Shown here: positions 53,569 to 64,000 of the stretch, piece after piece
Layout of the letters: each line of letters begins with the position of its first letter
Numbering within the stretch: the stretch's first letter is position 1
DNA from: Actinomycetota bacterium
Lineage (GTDB): Bacteria; Actinomycetota; Acidimicrobiia; Acidimicrobiales; RAAP-2
NCBI GenBank assembly: GCA_009699875.1
Contig: WLNI01000001.1
Location: forward strand, 868,001 to 932,000
Length of the DNA: 64,000 nt
Reading direction: 5' to 3'
Program-made: the position numbers and the translations under genes
The notes under the pieces: generated by a model
The model's database searches: none
Told to the model about the DNA's origin: nothing
Seen by the model: the letters and a program-made list of their open reading frames with translations, nothing else

Positions 53569-53883
53569 ATGGCGAAGCGGCGAACACGTAGCGACGGACC
53601 GGTCCCGATTGCAAGCTCCCTTGAACAGGTGGCGGCTCGGATACCACGGGCGAATCTTGTTGGGTTTGCCGCGGTCGAACAACACTGGGCTGACGTGGTC
53701 GACGACGCCATTCGCGCACATGCGCGACCACTTTCGCTGAAAGGAACGACCCTTGTAGTGGCCGTCGACCAACCCGTGTGGGCGACACACGTGCGACTGA
53801 AAGGTGGAGAAATTGTGGAGCAGTTGCGAGGCAAAATTGAGACGCCAATCACCGGCCTTGAGGTGGTTGTTCGATCCACCTAG
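53569..53883 (+). CDS. dciA: DciA/DUF721 replicative helicase-loading protein
   Basis: A 104-residue DUF721 protein with the DciA core: FAAVEQHWADVVDDAIRAHA, ARPLSLKGTTLVVAVDQPVW and ATHVRLKGGEIVEQL. DciA interacts with DnaB and substitutes for DnaC or DnaI loaders. The position between recF and gyrB matches Mycobacterium Rv0004. It ends 112 bases before gyrB. The helicase partner would be dnaB at 26.3 kb. Confidence 0.9.
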   Translation: MAKRRTRSDGPVPIASSLEQVAARIPRANLVGFAAVEQHWADVVDDAIRAHARPLSLKGTTLVVAVDQPVWATHVRLKGGEIVEQLRGKIETPITGLEVVVRST

Positions 53884-53995
53884 TTCGACAGAAATGATGG
53901 TCGTGGTGGGGTAGGATACGGAGTGCTAGAAAATCCGACTTGAGGCGTCACGCGCCCGGGTTGCGGAAGCGTTCGAGATGATTGAGAGGAGCTAG

Positions 53996-55930
<1,935 letters not shown>

Positions 55931-55950
55931 GGAACCGATAAGAGGACACC

Positions 55951-58437
<2,487 letters not shown>

Positions 58438-59094
58438 CTAGCTCGTCGGATTTTCGCCGTTAGCGATTCGACCAATGAGGCGAACTAATACGTCAGGTGG
58501 CTGCGCTCCGGGGATTGCAAACTCTTCGTTGATGACGATCGTCGGCACACCACTGAACCCTGCTTCGGCGGCGAGTGCTTCGTCACTTCGAACGAGATCG
58601 GTGTACTTCTCTGAGCTCAGCACCGCTCGGACGTCTTCGGCGCTGAGGCCAAGACTGACACCAAGAGCAAGAAGCGTGTCCATGTCCGATAAGAGCGCGT
58701 TGTTGGTGAAGTAGGCAAGAAAGAGTGCCTCAGCTGCTTCTTCGCCGAGACCTTTCTCTTCGGCCAACTTGGCTAATCGGTGCGCATCAAAGGAGTTTCC
58801 AGGCTTCACGTTCTCTAAGTCGTAGGTCAACCCAACTGATGCGGCCATCGCGGTCATATTCTCATTCATCGCACGAGCCTGTTCCAGGGTGACGCCATAT
58901 TTCGCCGAGAGAAGCTCAGCCATCGACTTTGACGTCGAGGGCGGGGCGGTTGGATCAAGTTCGAAGGCTCGCCAGTGGATTTCAATATCGAGTCCGAGTT
59001 CTTCGAGTGCGGTCTCGAGGTTGCGTTTTCCTACGTAACACCAGGGGCAAACCACATCGCTCCAGACATCAATCCGTAGAGTGTCGGTGTTCAT
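58438..59094 (-). CDS. DsbA family (FrnE-like) thioredoxin-fold oxidoreductase
   Basis: A 218-residue cytosolic DsbA/2-hydroxychromene isomerase-type protein. The active site is IDVWSDVVCPWCYVGKRNLE (a CPWC pair), and the body is helical (AEEKGLGEEAAEALFLAYFT) before the cis-proline segment FSGVPTIVINEEFAIPG. FrnE-type proteins are thiol-disulfide oxidoreductases, often linked to stress. ATG 59094 (MNTDTLRI) is preferred; ATG 59103 is possible. There is no signal peptide. arsR lies 32 bases upstream in the same direction. Confidence 0.88.
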   Translation of the reverse strand: MNTDTLRIDVWSDVVCPWCYVGKRNLETALEELGLDIEIHWRAFELDPTAPPSTSKSMAELLSAKYGVTLEQARAMNENMTAMAASVGLTYDLENVKPGNSFDAHRLAKLAEEKGLGEEAAEALFLAYFTNNALLSDMDTLLALGVSLGLSAEDVRAVLSSEKYTDLVRSDEALAAEAGFSGVPTIVINEEFAIPGAQPPDVLVRLIGRIANGENPTS

Positions 59095-59126
59095 GTCATG
59101 CATCGTAGGCGACAGAGCGCTCTTGT

Positions 59127-59480
59127 TTAGGTGCCGCCAAGGAGTTGGCGCACCTGGGCGACTCGCTCTGGAACAACCGACCACCACATCCAGCGACCCC
59201 GCTTCTCCCCATGGATAAGACCCGCATCAGCGAGCACCTTGGTGTGGTGAGAGATGGTGGGCTGGCTTCGCGCCAGGGGTCCCTCAAGGTGACAACTACA
59301 GACCTCATCCTGGCTCGCCACAATGGAGAACAGCCGAAGTCGAACCGGGTCGCTCAAGGCACCGAGAATTCCAGCGATCTCTTCGGCATCGCGTTCGGAG
59401 AACGCCGCATCAGTCAGGGGCGCACAGCAGAGGGACTCGGGACTTCCAAGGACGCTTGTCGAGGGAGGTGTCATCGCCAC
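59127..59480 (-). CDS. arsR: ArsR-family arsenic-responsive repressor
   Basis: A 117-residue winged-helix repressor: AEEIAGILGALSDPVRLRLF, then EVCSCHLEGPLARSQPTISH with the recognition helix HHTKVLADAGLI and wing GEKRGRWMWWSV. The cysteine pair in EVCSCHL is the ELCVCDL-type arsenite site, with an extra cysteine pair at SLCCAPL. Arsenite binding should release it from the operator between arsR and arsI. It is divergent from arsI-aqpS-arsC. Confidence 0.94.
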   Translation of the reverse strand: MAMTPPSTSVLGSPESLCCAPLTDAAFSERDAEEIAGILGALSDPVRLRLFSIVASQDEVCSCHLEGPLARSQPTISHHTKVLADAGLIHGEKRGRWMWWSVVPERVAQVRQLLGGT

Positions 59481-59486
59481 TCACTC

Positions 59487-59510
59487 TATCTGATACATTG
59501 ACAGATATCA
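59487..59510. promoter_or_regulatory. ArsR operator between arsR and arsI
   Basis: Two overlapping inverted repeats occupy the short divergent gap: TATCTG-N9-CAGATA (59487-59507) and TGATA-N10-TATCA (59491-59510). The arsI start is 30 bases away, so a bound repressor would cover both promoters. Confidence 0.6.
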
Positions 59511-59539
59511 ATATGACGAAAACCACAAGGGAGCCCGGG

Positions 59540-60019
59540 ATGTCGAGAGTTCAGCTAGCACTCAATGTGGCCAATATCGATGAGGCCGTCGCGTTCTACT
59601 CAAAATTGTTCCAGGCCGAACCGGCGAAACGAAGGCCGGGCTACGCCAACTTTGCGATTGAAAATCCCCCACTCAAGCTTGTCCTTATCGAGAACGCCGA
59701 TGCTCGAGGCAGCGGTGTCGCAGGAGCACTCAATCATTTGGGCGTTGAAGTAGAGAGCCCGGAGATGGTCGTTTCGGCAACATCGCAGTTCACGGCTGAT
59801 GGGCTCACCACCGATGTCCAGGATCAAACGACCTGTTGCTACGCGGTCCAAGACAAAGTCTGGGTTGATGACCCCGATGGTGCGCCGTGGGAGATCTACA
59901 CGGTCTTGGCTGATGCACCAGATGACACCAGTCTTGTGGCGAACGCTGGTTGTTGTGTTGCAGAGAACAACGTTGTGAGTGCAAGTGAAGCAGCTACGCA
60001 ATCGGTGTGCTGCTCGTAA
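59540..60019 (+). CDS. arsI: ArsI/CadI-family C-As lyase
   Basis: An Fe(II)-dependent extradiol-type (VOC) enzyme of 159 residues, which breaks carbon-arsenic bonds in trivalent organoarsenicals. The fold opens RVQLALNVANIDEAVAFYSK. GALNHLGVEVES and DPDGAPWEIYTVLA carry metal ligands, and TTCCYAVQDKVWV has the vicinal cysteine pair of ArsI that binds the substrate arsenic. A Cys-rich tail (AGCCVAEN, SVCCS) may bind further metal. ATG 59540 has AGGGAG upstream; ATG 59513 would be too close to the operator. Confidence 0.9.
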   Translation: MSRVQLALNVANIDEAVAFYSKLFQAEPAKRRPGYANFAIENPPLKLVLIENADARGSGVAGALNHLGVEVESPEMVVSATSQFTADGLTTDVQDQTTCCYAVQDKVWVDDPDGAPWEIYTVLADAPDDTSLVANAGCCVAENNVVSASEAATQSVCCS

Positions 60020-60046
60020 TTTGAGAAGGCCAGTTCAAGGAGCACC

Positions 60047-60781
60047 ATGAATCATCTTGCGCTGTGGCGTCGGCTGTTGTCAGAGTTTGTAGGAAGCGCA
60101 CTATTGGCCGCCCTTGTGATCGGTTCGGGAATTGCTGCGCAACAGCTTTCACCAGGCAACATCGGCCTCCAACTCCTCGAAAATGCTGGAGCCACTGCTG
60201 CGGGGCTGTACGCCATCATCTTGGTGCTCTCTCCGGTGTCGGGAGCGCATCTGAATCCCGTGGTCTCATTGGCCGATGCGCTTGAAGGCGGCACGACGTG
60301 GCGAGACGCGCTTTCCTACATCCCTTTTCAAATTGTTGGTTGTGTCGCTGGGGCAGTGTTGGCAAACGTCATGTTTTCGCTTCCCGCCATCAACCTTTCG
60401 ACGCACCATCGAGCCACTGGGCCACACTTTCTCTCAGAAGTCCTGGCCACCGCAGCATTAGTCGTGCTGATTTTTGGTCTCGCCCGCACACATCGCTCCG
60501 CACTGACACCGGCGGCCGTTGGGGCCTATATCGGAGCGGCTTATTTCTTTACGAGCTCAACATCGTTCGCCAACCCAGCCATTGCGGTGGGGAGAATGTT
60601 GTCCAATAGTTTTGCGGGCATCGCCCCAAGTTCAGTGCCGTGGTTCATCATCGCTGAACTCGTGGGAGGAGCTGTTGGCCTGCTGGGCCTTCGAGCCCTC
60701 TTTCCGGTCACTGCATTTTTGCCAGACGCCGGAGATGATCACGTCCACGGCCACCAGCCTCAGACAAGCCACGAATCATGA
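60047..60781 (+). CDS. aqpS: AqpS-type aquaglyceroporin
   Basis: A 244-residue MIP channel with six helices and two half-helices. The NPA motifs read SGAHLNPVVS (Ala to Val) and SFANPAIAVGR. In ars clusters such as that of Sinorhizobium meliloti, AqpS lets arsenite made by ArsC leave the cell; it may also pass methylarsenite. The His-rich tail (DDHVHGHQPQTSHES) is cytosolic. The gene follows arsI by 27 bases and its stop overlaps the arsC ATG. No ArsB or Acr3 pump is present. Confidence 0.88.
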   Translation: MNHLALWRRLLSEFVGSALLAALVIGSGIAAQQLSPGNIGLQLLENAGATAAGLYAIILVLSPVSGAHLNPVVSLADALEGGTTWRDALSYIPFQIVGCVAGAVLANVMFSLPAINLSTHHRATGPHFLSEVLATAALVVLIFGLARTHRSALTPAAVGAYIGAAYFFTSSTSFANPAIAVGRMLSNSFAGIAPSSVPWFIIAELVGGAVGLLGLRALFPVTAFLPDAGDDHVHGHQPQTSHES

Positions 60782-61182
60782 GTGAGAACAACCAGCCGAG
60801 CGTGCTCTTTGCCTGTATTCACAACTCGGGGCGATCCTTAGCGGCCAAAGTCCTCCTTGATCACTATGCGCAGGGTCGAATTCGAGTGATCTCTGCTGGG
60901 TCTGAACCAGGGACACAGTTAAACCAAGCTGTGGTTGACGTTCTCGAAGAACGTGGGCTTTCGTGCGAGAAAGAGTTTCCAAAGATGCTCACTTCCGAAG
61001 TCGTGGAGTCGGCAGACGTTGTGGTCACGATGGGCTGTGGAGAAACCTGTCCAATCTTTCCTGGGAAGCGTTATCTCGACTGGGAACTAGACGATCCAGC
61101 GGGTCTAGACATCGACAAGGTTCGAGTCATCGTCGACCTCATCGACGCACGAGTCCAAGCACTGTTGAAGGAATTGGCCTAG
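60778..61182 (+). CDS. arsC: Arsenate reductase ArsC, thioredoxin-coupled
   Basis: A 134-residue low-molecular-weight-phosphatase-fold reductase. The P-loop is ACIHNSGRSLAAKVL, with the nucleophilic cysteine and arginine. The second and third redox cysteines are in TMGCGETCPIFPGKRYLDWE. This is the thioredoxin-type ArsC, and trxA/trxB are at 41.4-42.8 kb. ATGA overlap couples it to the aquaglyceroporin gene. It ends eight bases from the convergent phosphoesterase gene. Confidence 0.93.
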   Translation: MSENNQPSVLFACIHNSGRSLAAKVLLDHYAQGRIRVISAGSEPGTQLNQAVVDVLEERGLSCEKEFPKMLTSEVVESADVVVTMGCGETCPIFPGKRYLDWELDDPAGLDIDKVRVIVDLIDARVQALLKELA

Positions 61183-61189
61183 AGATCGA

Positions 61190-62434
61190 CTACTTGGCGT
61201 TGAAGACGTCAGAGCCGAACGCAGCAAGCCCCGAGGCTCCCGCCATACCAAGGTGGCCCTTGTTGTCACTGCCACCCTTGGTGATACCAAGAAGGTTTTC
61301 GTAACTCTTTAGCGCGCTGTAGTGGTTGTAGGAACCCTTGGTGTCGGTTGTCCCGGGCTTGATGTACTTCGATGACGTCAAGATCAGTGCACCGACTTGA
61401 CCACCACCTGGGCCGGAAACTCCCGCTTGTGCCACGTTCGGGCCAGACAGCTCGTTACAACACGCAGTGGCTGACGTGGGCGTGCCAAGTTCAGTCTCAT
61501 CAAAGGTGACGACGACCATCATGGTCCCCGACTTGTAGGCGGGTGAGTTCAAAATTGTTGGCATCCACGCCTTCAGCCACGCATCGGCAGCGACCAGGCC
61601 ACCTGTCGTTCCGCCTGCAGCACTCTGCGAGACACACGTTCCATCGTGTCCGTTGTTGCAGTTGCTTGGCGTGATGAAACTAAATGCTGGAGTTGTTGAG
61701 GTACTTGAAAAGTTCTTCACTAATGGACTTGCTTTGGTGGGCTTGTTGTTTGAACCCAAGACGCCAAGGGGGAGCACGTTTGCAGTGCACTCAGCGGAAT
61801 TGTCAATGATGGAGTGGAACCACACGAAGGGATTGTGGCGAGTCACGTAGCCATCAGTTGAAGTAGCAAAGGACGCGGGAGGCGTATTTGGCGCTGGATG
61901 AGCGCAGGCAGTGCCACCATCTCGAGTGGCATCATTTCCCATGTCCTCTTCATAGCCACGCCATGACGCAACGTGGGTCGTGGCGTTTGGTGGATGAAGA
62001 GCATCGAGCTGATTTGCAATCGTCTGCACCCCGGAAGGGTAGACACAGCCAGAGGTGCCATTGACTTGGCCTAAGGCATTTGTTCCCGTGACAGGAGTGC
62101 CCGGGGTGACGTCGGCGTAACTGGCAATGCAGTCACCTTGAGTCGTGGGAGTTGGAGCCTGCCCCGAGATTTCGGCGACGTAGTTGGGCAAGCTCACGTG
62201 GGCCGTTCCAAAATAATTCTGAATAAGCACGCCCTTCTTCTTTAGTGTTTGATTCAGATAGGTTGCGGGAGAAGACGCTCCAAACGTGGTGGAGTAGGAC
62301 TCATTCTCAAAGTTAATGACGACGACGTGAGAGATTCCTCCCTTGGCCGGAACACCCGCAGATGCCACCCCACCGAGAATGAACGATCCCATCGCACAAA
62401 AAATGACGACACAGAAACGAAGTACTTTTGTCAC
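61190..62434 (-). CDS. Secreted phosphoesterase (PF04185 type, SapM/AcpA-like)
   Basis: A 414-residue protein with a signal peptide (residues 1-27, ending GGVASAG). It has a metal-binding start GISHVVVINFENESYSTTFG, HVSLPNYVAEISGQ with the catalytic serine or threonine region, and the late metal segment VVVTFDETELG. The final third has SYNHYSALKSYENLLGI, typical of acid phosphatase/phospholipase C relatives. It probably releases phosphate from organic esters outside the cell. GTG 62434 lies six bases after AGGGGG, but that site is sequestered in a long stem (62438-62520). Confidence 0.85.
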   Translation of the reverse strand: MTKVLRFCVVIFCAMGSFILGGVASAGVPAKGGISHVVVINFENESYSTTFGASSPATYLNQTLKKKGVLIQNYFGTAHVSLPNYVAEISGQAPTPTTQGDCIASYADVTPGTPVTGTNALGQVNGTSGCVYPSGVQTIANQLDALHPPNATTHVASWRGYEEDMGNDATRDGGTACAHPAPNTPPASFATSTDGYVTRHNPFVWFHSIIDNSAECTANVLPLGVLGSNNKPTKASPLVKNFSSTSTTPAFSFITPSNCNNGHDGTCVSQSAAGGTTGGLVAADAWLKAWMPTILNSPAYKSGTMMVVVTFDETELGTPTSATACCNELSGPNVAQAGVSGPGGGQVGALILTSSKYIKPGTTDTKGSYNHYSALKSYENLLGITKGGSDNKGHLGMAGASGLAAFGSDVFNAK

Positions 62435-62437
62435 GCT

Positions 62438-62520
62438 AACCCCCTAAAAGATTCCTCCACTACTCTATTCCGCTTCGTGAGCACCTCGCTGAAGGTCGTA
62501 GGTTCGCTTCTTTTAGGGTT
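62438..62520 (-). ncRNA. Structured leader that masks the phosphoesterase ribosome-binding site
   Basis: On the reverse strand AACCCTAAAAGA (62520-62509) pairs with TCTTTTAGGGGGTT (62451-62438): ten contiguous pairs, a two-G bulge and two more pairs. The 3' arm contains the Shine-Dalgarno AGGGGG. The 57 bases between the arms hold ACCT-TCAGCG-AGGT and a CTAC/GTAG helix. The arrangement resembles a translational riboswitch or RNA thermometer. No known class (c-di-AMP ydaO included) was recognised. Confidence 0.5.
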
Positions 62521-62619
62521 CACTCTCTTGTAGGAGAGGTGTCACCAGTCGTTGGAACTTCGTTCAAGTGGTGATGCGAAGGTGAAGGTTCGTCGAAGAG
62601 GAACGGGTTCGAAGTTTTC

Positions 62620-63777
62620 ATGGTCACTAATAGAAGGGCGATTTCAACGTCTCCATGGTTGAAGAGCGTTGGAGTCATCCTTGGAACGATGGCACTCCTT
62701 GGGAGTGTTCCCGCAATCTCTTCGGGGGCGACTAGCCAAGGTAGCTCCGGGACTATCTCAACCACTGAGCCACCAGCCAGCCCGAAGACCCCGACGCAAC
62801 CAAGTCCTCTCGTCTACCCAAAACAACAAGCCTCGGATCTGCTGAAAACAGTGAGGGATCTCACCACGTCACTTGATCAACTTGGCAACCAGTATCAAAT
62901 CAACAAAGCGAAAGCGACGGCGTCCGAACAAGCCCTCAATCAGGCGACAGCACTCTTGGCGTCGACAGAGAGCGACTACACCTCGTTGGCTCATGAGGCC
63001 TCGGCCCTGGCTGCGAGCATTTATGTTTCTCGGACGCCCGCACGAAACGAACTTTCACGATTTCTTAGTAATCAAACAGCCGTGACTTCTCAAAATACCG
63101 GCGTTTATAACAAGATTGGGCTTTCAAATCTTGAGGTCAAGATCACTGCGGTCAATGAACTGAGGAAGCATCGCCAACACGCTGCGGAGACTGCAGCGGC
63201 CCAAGTGAAGGTCGCCACTGACGCGCGAGATGCTGCAGCCCAAGCCCTCGCCACCGCACAAGTGACGCAAAGTCGCCTCTTGAGCACGCTCTCGAGTCAA
63301 GATCCAGATGTTTTGAACGCAATCCACGACCTACAAGCTGTGGGGGACTCGAGTATTCAGGCGCTAATGAACTCCGGGTCATTGATGCTGCGCCAAGGAG
63401 TCGAAAATCCTCCCGCTGTTCTTGCGTCAGCAAGCACGGCATTGGCATTTCTTCTTGGTCAACTTGGAAAACCATATCTTTGGGGAGGGAATGGTCCCGA
63501 ATCTTTTGACTGTTCTGGCCTCGTACAACAAGCATGGGCAGCTGCGGGGGTGAGTCTGCCTCGAGTCGCAGAAGAGCAATACAACACGACCATCCCAATT
63601 TCATTTTCGGACCTACAACCAGGTGATTTGGTGTTCTTTGAAGAGCCTGTTGGTCACGTTGGGATCTATATCGGTAATGGGAGCATGATTGATGCCCCTT
63701 ATACCGGAGCTGTCATTCAAATTGACAGTATCTTCTGGAAAAACCTTGATGGCTTTGGTCGAGTGAAGGCGAACTAG
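62620..63777 (+). CDS. NlpC/P60 peptidoglycan endopeptidase
   Basis: A secreted cell-wall hydrolase of 385 residues. It has a signal peptide (about residues 1-37), a Pro/Thr-rich segment, and a long coiled coil (QQASDLLKTVRDLTTSLDQL to about residue 250) as in RipA-type enzymes. The NlpC/P60 domain starts near residue 275 with the catalytic cysteine in ESFDCSGLVQQAWAAAG, the histidine in PVGHVGIYIGNGSM and IDAPYTGAVIQID. It cleaves stem peptides during growth or division. No partner gene is adjacent. The start codon is ATG 62620. Confidence 0.9.
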   Translation: MVTNRRAISTSPWLKSVGVILGTMALLGSVPAISSGATSQGSSGTISTTEPPASPKTPTQPSPLVYPKQQASDLLKTVRDLTTSLDQLGNQYQINKAKATASEQALNQATALLASTESDYTSLAHEASALAASIYVSRTPARNELSRFLSNQTAVTSQNTGVYNKIGLSNLEVKITAVNELRKHRQHAAETAAAQVKVATDARDAAAQALATAQVTQSRLLSTLSSQDPDVLNAIHDLQAVGDSSIQALMNSGSLMLRQGVENPPAVLASASTALAFLLGQLGKPYLWGGNGPESFDCSGLVQQAWAAAGVSLPRVAEEQYNTTIPISFSDLQPGDLVFFEEPVGHVGIYIGNGSMIDAPYTGAVIQIDSIFWKNLDGFGRVKAN

Positions 63778-63825
63778 CCCAGAGTCGATAGAGGGTGAAG
63801 TGTCAACAATCATGAACACGAGAAC

Positions 63826-64000
63826 CTATGCCGACGAAGAGGCGCCCTGTCCCCGCTCAGGAAGCAGAAGGACGGCGCCAAGAAGGAAGAAGACGGCACC
63901 GACAAAGGTGCCGAGGTTCGAGAGATTGTTGGCCTTCACGCTGTCATGAAATGAATAGAGATAGGGAGCAATCGCAGAGACGCCGAAGGCCACTGAGCCA
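63826..64000 (-). CDS. Membrane protein C-terminus, cut by window edge
   Basis: The reverse strand has an open frame from the edge to a TAG at 63826-63828: GSVAFGVSAIAPYLYSFHDS, then VKANNLSNLGTFVGAVFFLL and GAVLLLPERGQGASSSA. Two hydrophobic segments are visible, the second of about 18 residues. It resembles the end of YrhK-like small membrane proteins but the visible part is too short to assign. The start lies beyond base 64000. It converges with the NlpC/P60 gene. Confidence 0.55.
   Translation of the reverse strand, partial: GSVAFGVSAIAPYLYSFHDSVKANNLSNLGTFVGAVFFLLGAVLLLPERGQGASSSA

Noticed and set aside
53064-53879. Long reverse-strand open frame of 271 codons
   Set aside because: It lies opposite recF and dciA, has no domain-like sequence and follows the codon bias of the sense genes, so it is a shadow.
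62442-62619. c-di-AMP (ydaO) riboswitch before the NlpC/P60 gene
   Set aside because: The conserved ydaO core motifs are not found; the strong stem here acts on the opposite strand.

Overview
The window is chromosomal DNA from an actinobacterium. It spans the replication origin, and the order of housekeeping genes around it closely follows Mycobacterium: pcnA, DUF6049, murJ, trxB, trxA, cwlM, parB, parA, rsmG, jag, yidC, yidD, rnpA, rpmH, dnaA, dnaN, recF, dciA, gyrB, gyrA. The base composition is moderate, not the very high GC of Streptomyces or Mycobacterium. Genes are tightly packed, many promoters look leaderless, and fatty-acid-type CoA enzymes are common. Together this suggests a free-living member of the class Acidimicrobiia or a relative. 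That placement is an inference; no rRNA gene is present. No phage, insertion sequence, integron or CRISPR array was seen.

Layout. 1-8.4 kb: dnaK (cut by the window edge), phosphoglycerate mutase, a Coq4-motif protein, the glnB-amt nitrogen pair with a GlnR-like box, a free cyclic-nucleotide-binding domain, an EtfD-like electron-transfer oxidoreductase and dcd. 8.6-18.5 kb: exported and lipid-metabolism genes (amidotransferase-like exported protein, tRNA-Gly, lipoprotein, SHOCT protein, thiolase, PHB-depolymerase-like lipoprotein, acyl-CoA dehydrogenase, enoyl-CoA hydratase/isomerase, DUF2505, PPOX-class protein). 18.8-26.3 kb: an orphan OmpR-type response regulator with a structured leader, a peroxiredoxin, a three-gene operon of an Fe(II)/2-oxoglutarate oxygenase, a formaldehyde-activating enzyme homologue and DUF1543, then MFS, rlmN, SDR and glutamate decarboxylase. 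26.3-31.5 kb: rpsF-ssb-rpsR-rplI, a pentameric ligand-gated channel, a TMEM175-type channel and dnaB. 31.6-36.5 kb: a chimeric antitoxin/Doc remnant, panB, DUF5318, PadR regulator, ino1 and pcnA. 36.5-58.4 kb: the origin block, with two parS sites and DnaA boxes on both sides of dnaA. 58.4-64 kb: DsbA/FrnE protein, an arsenic cluster (arsR, arsI, aqpS-type aquaglyceroporin, arsC), a secreted phosphoesterase behind a structured leader, an NlpC/P60 hydrolase and a partial membrane protein.

The clearest working units are: origin firing and segregation (dnaA, dnaN, recF, dciA, dnaB, gyrAB, parAB/parS); membrane insertion and RNA processing (yidC/yidD/rnpA/rpmH); control of cell-wall synthesis (murJ, the pseudo-amidase cwlM); nitrogen sensing (glnB/amt); arsenic detoxification by demethylation and channel efflux; and fatty acyl-CoA oxidation feeding an EtfD-type membrane reductase. 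The most unusual items are the oxygenase-Fae-DUF1543 operon, the fused antitoxin/Doc ORF, the ribosome-binding-site-sequestering leader of the phosphoesterase, a paired ion-channel locus, an rpsR with a long acidic tail, and repeated leaderless promoters. All calls come from reading the sequence; no database search was run.
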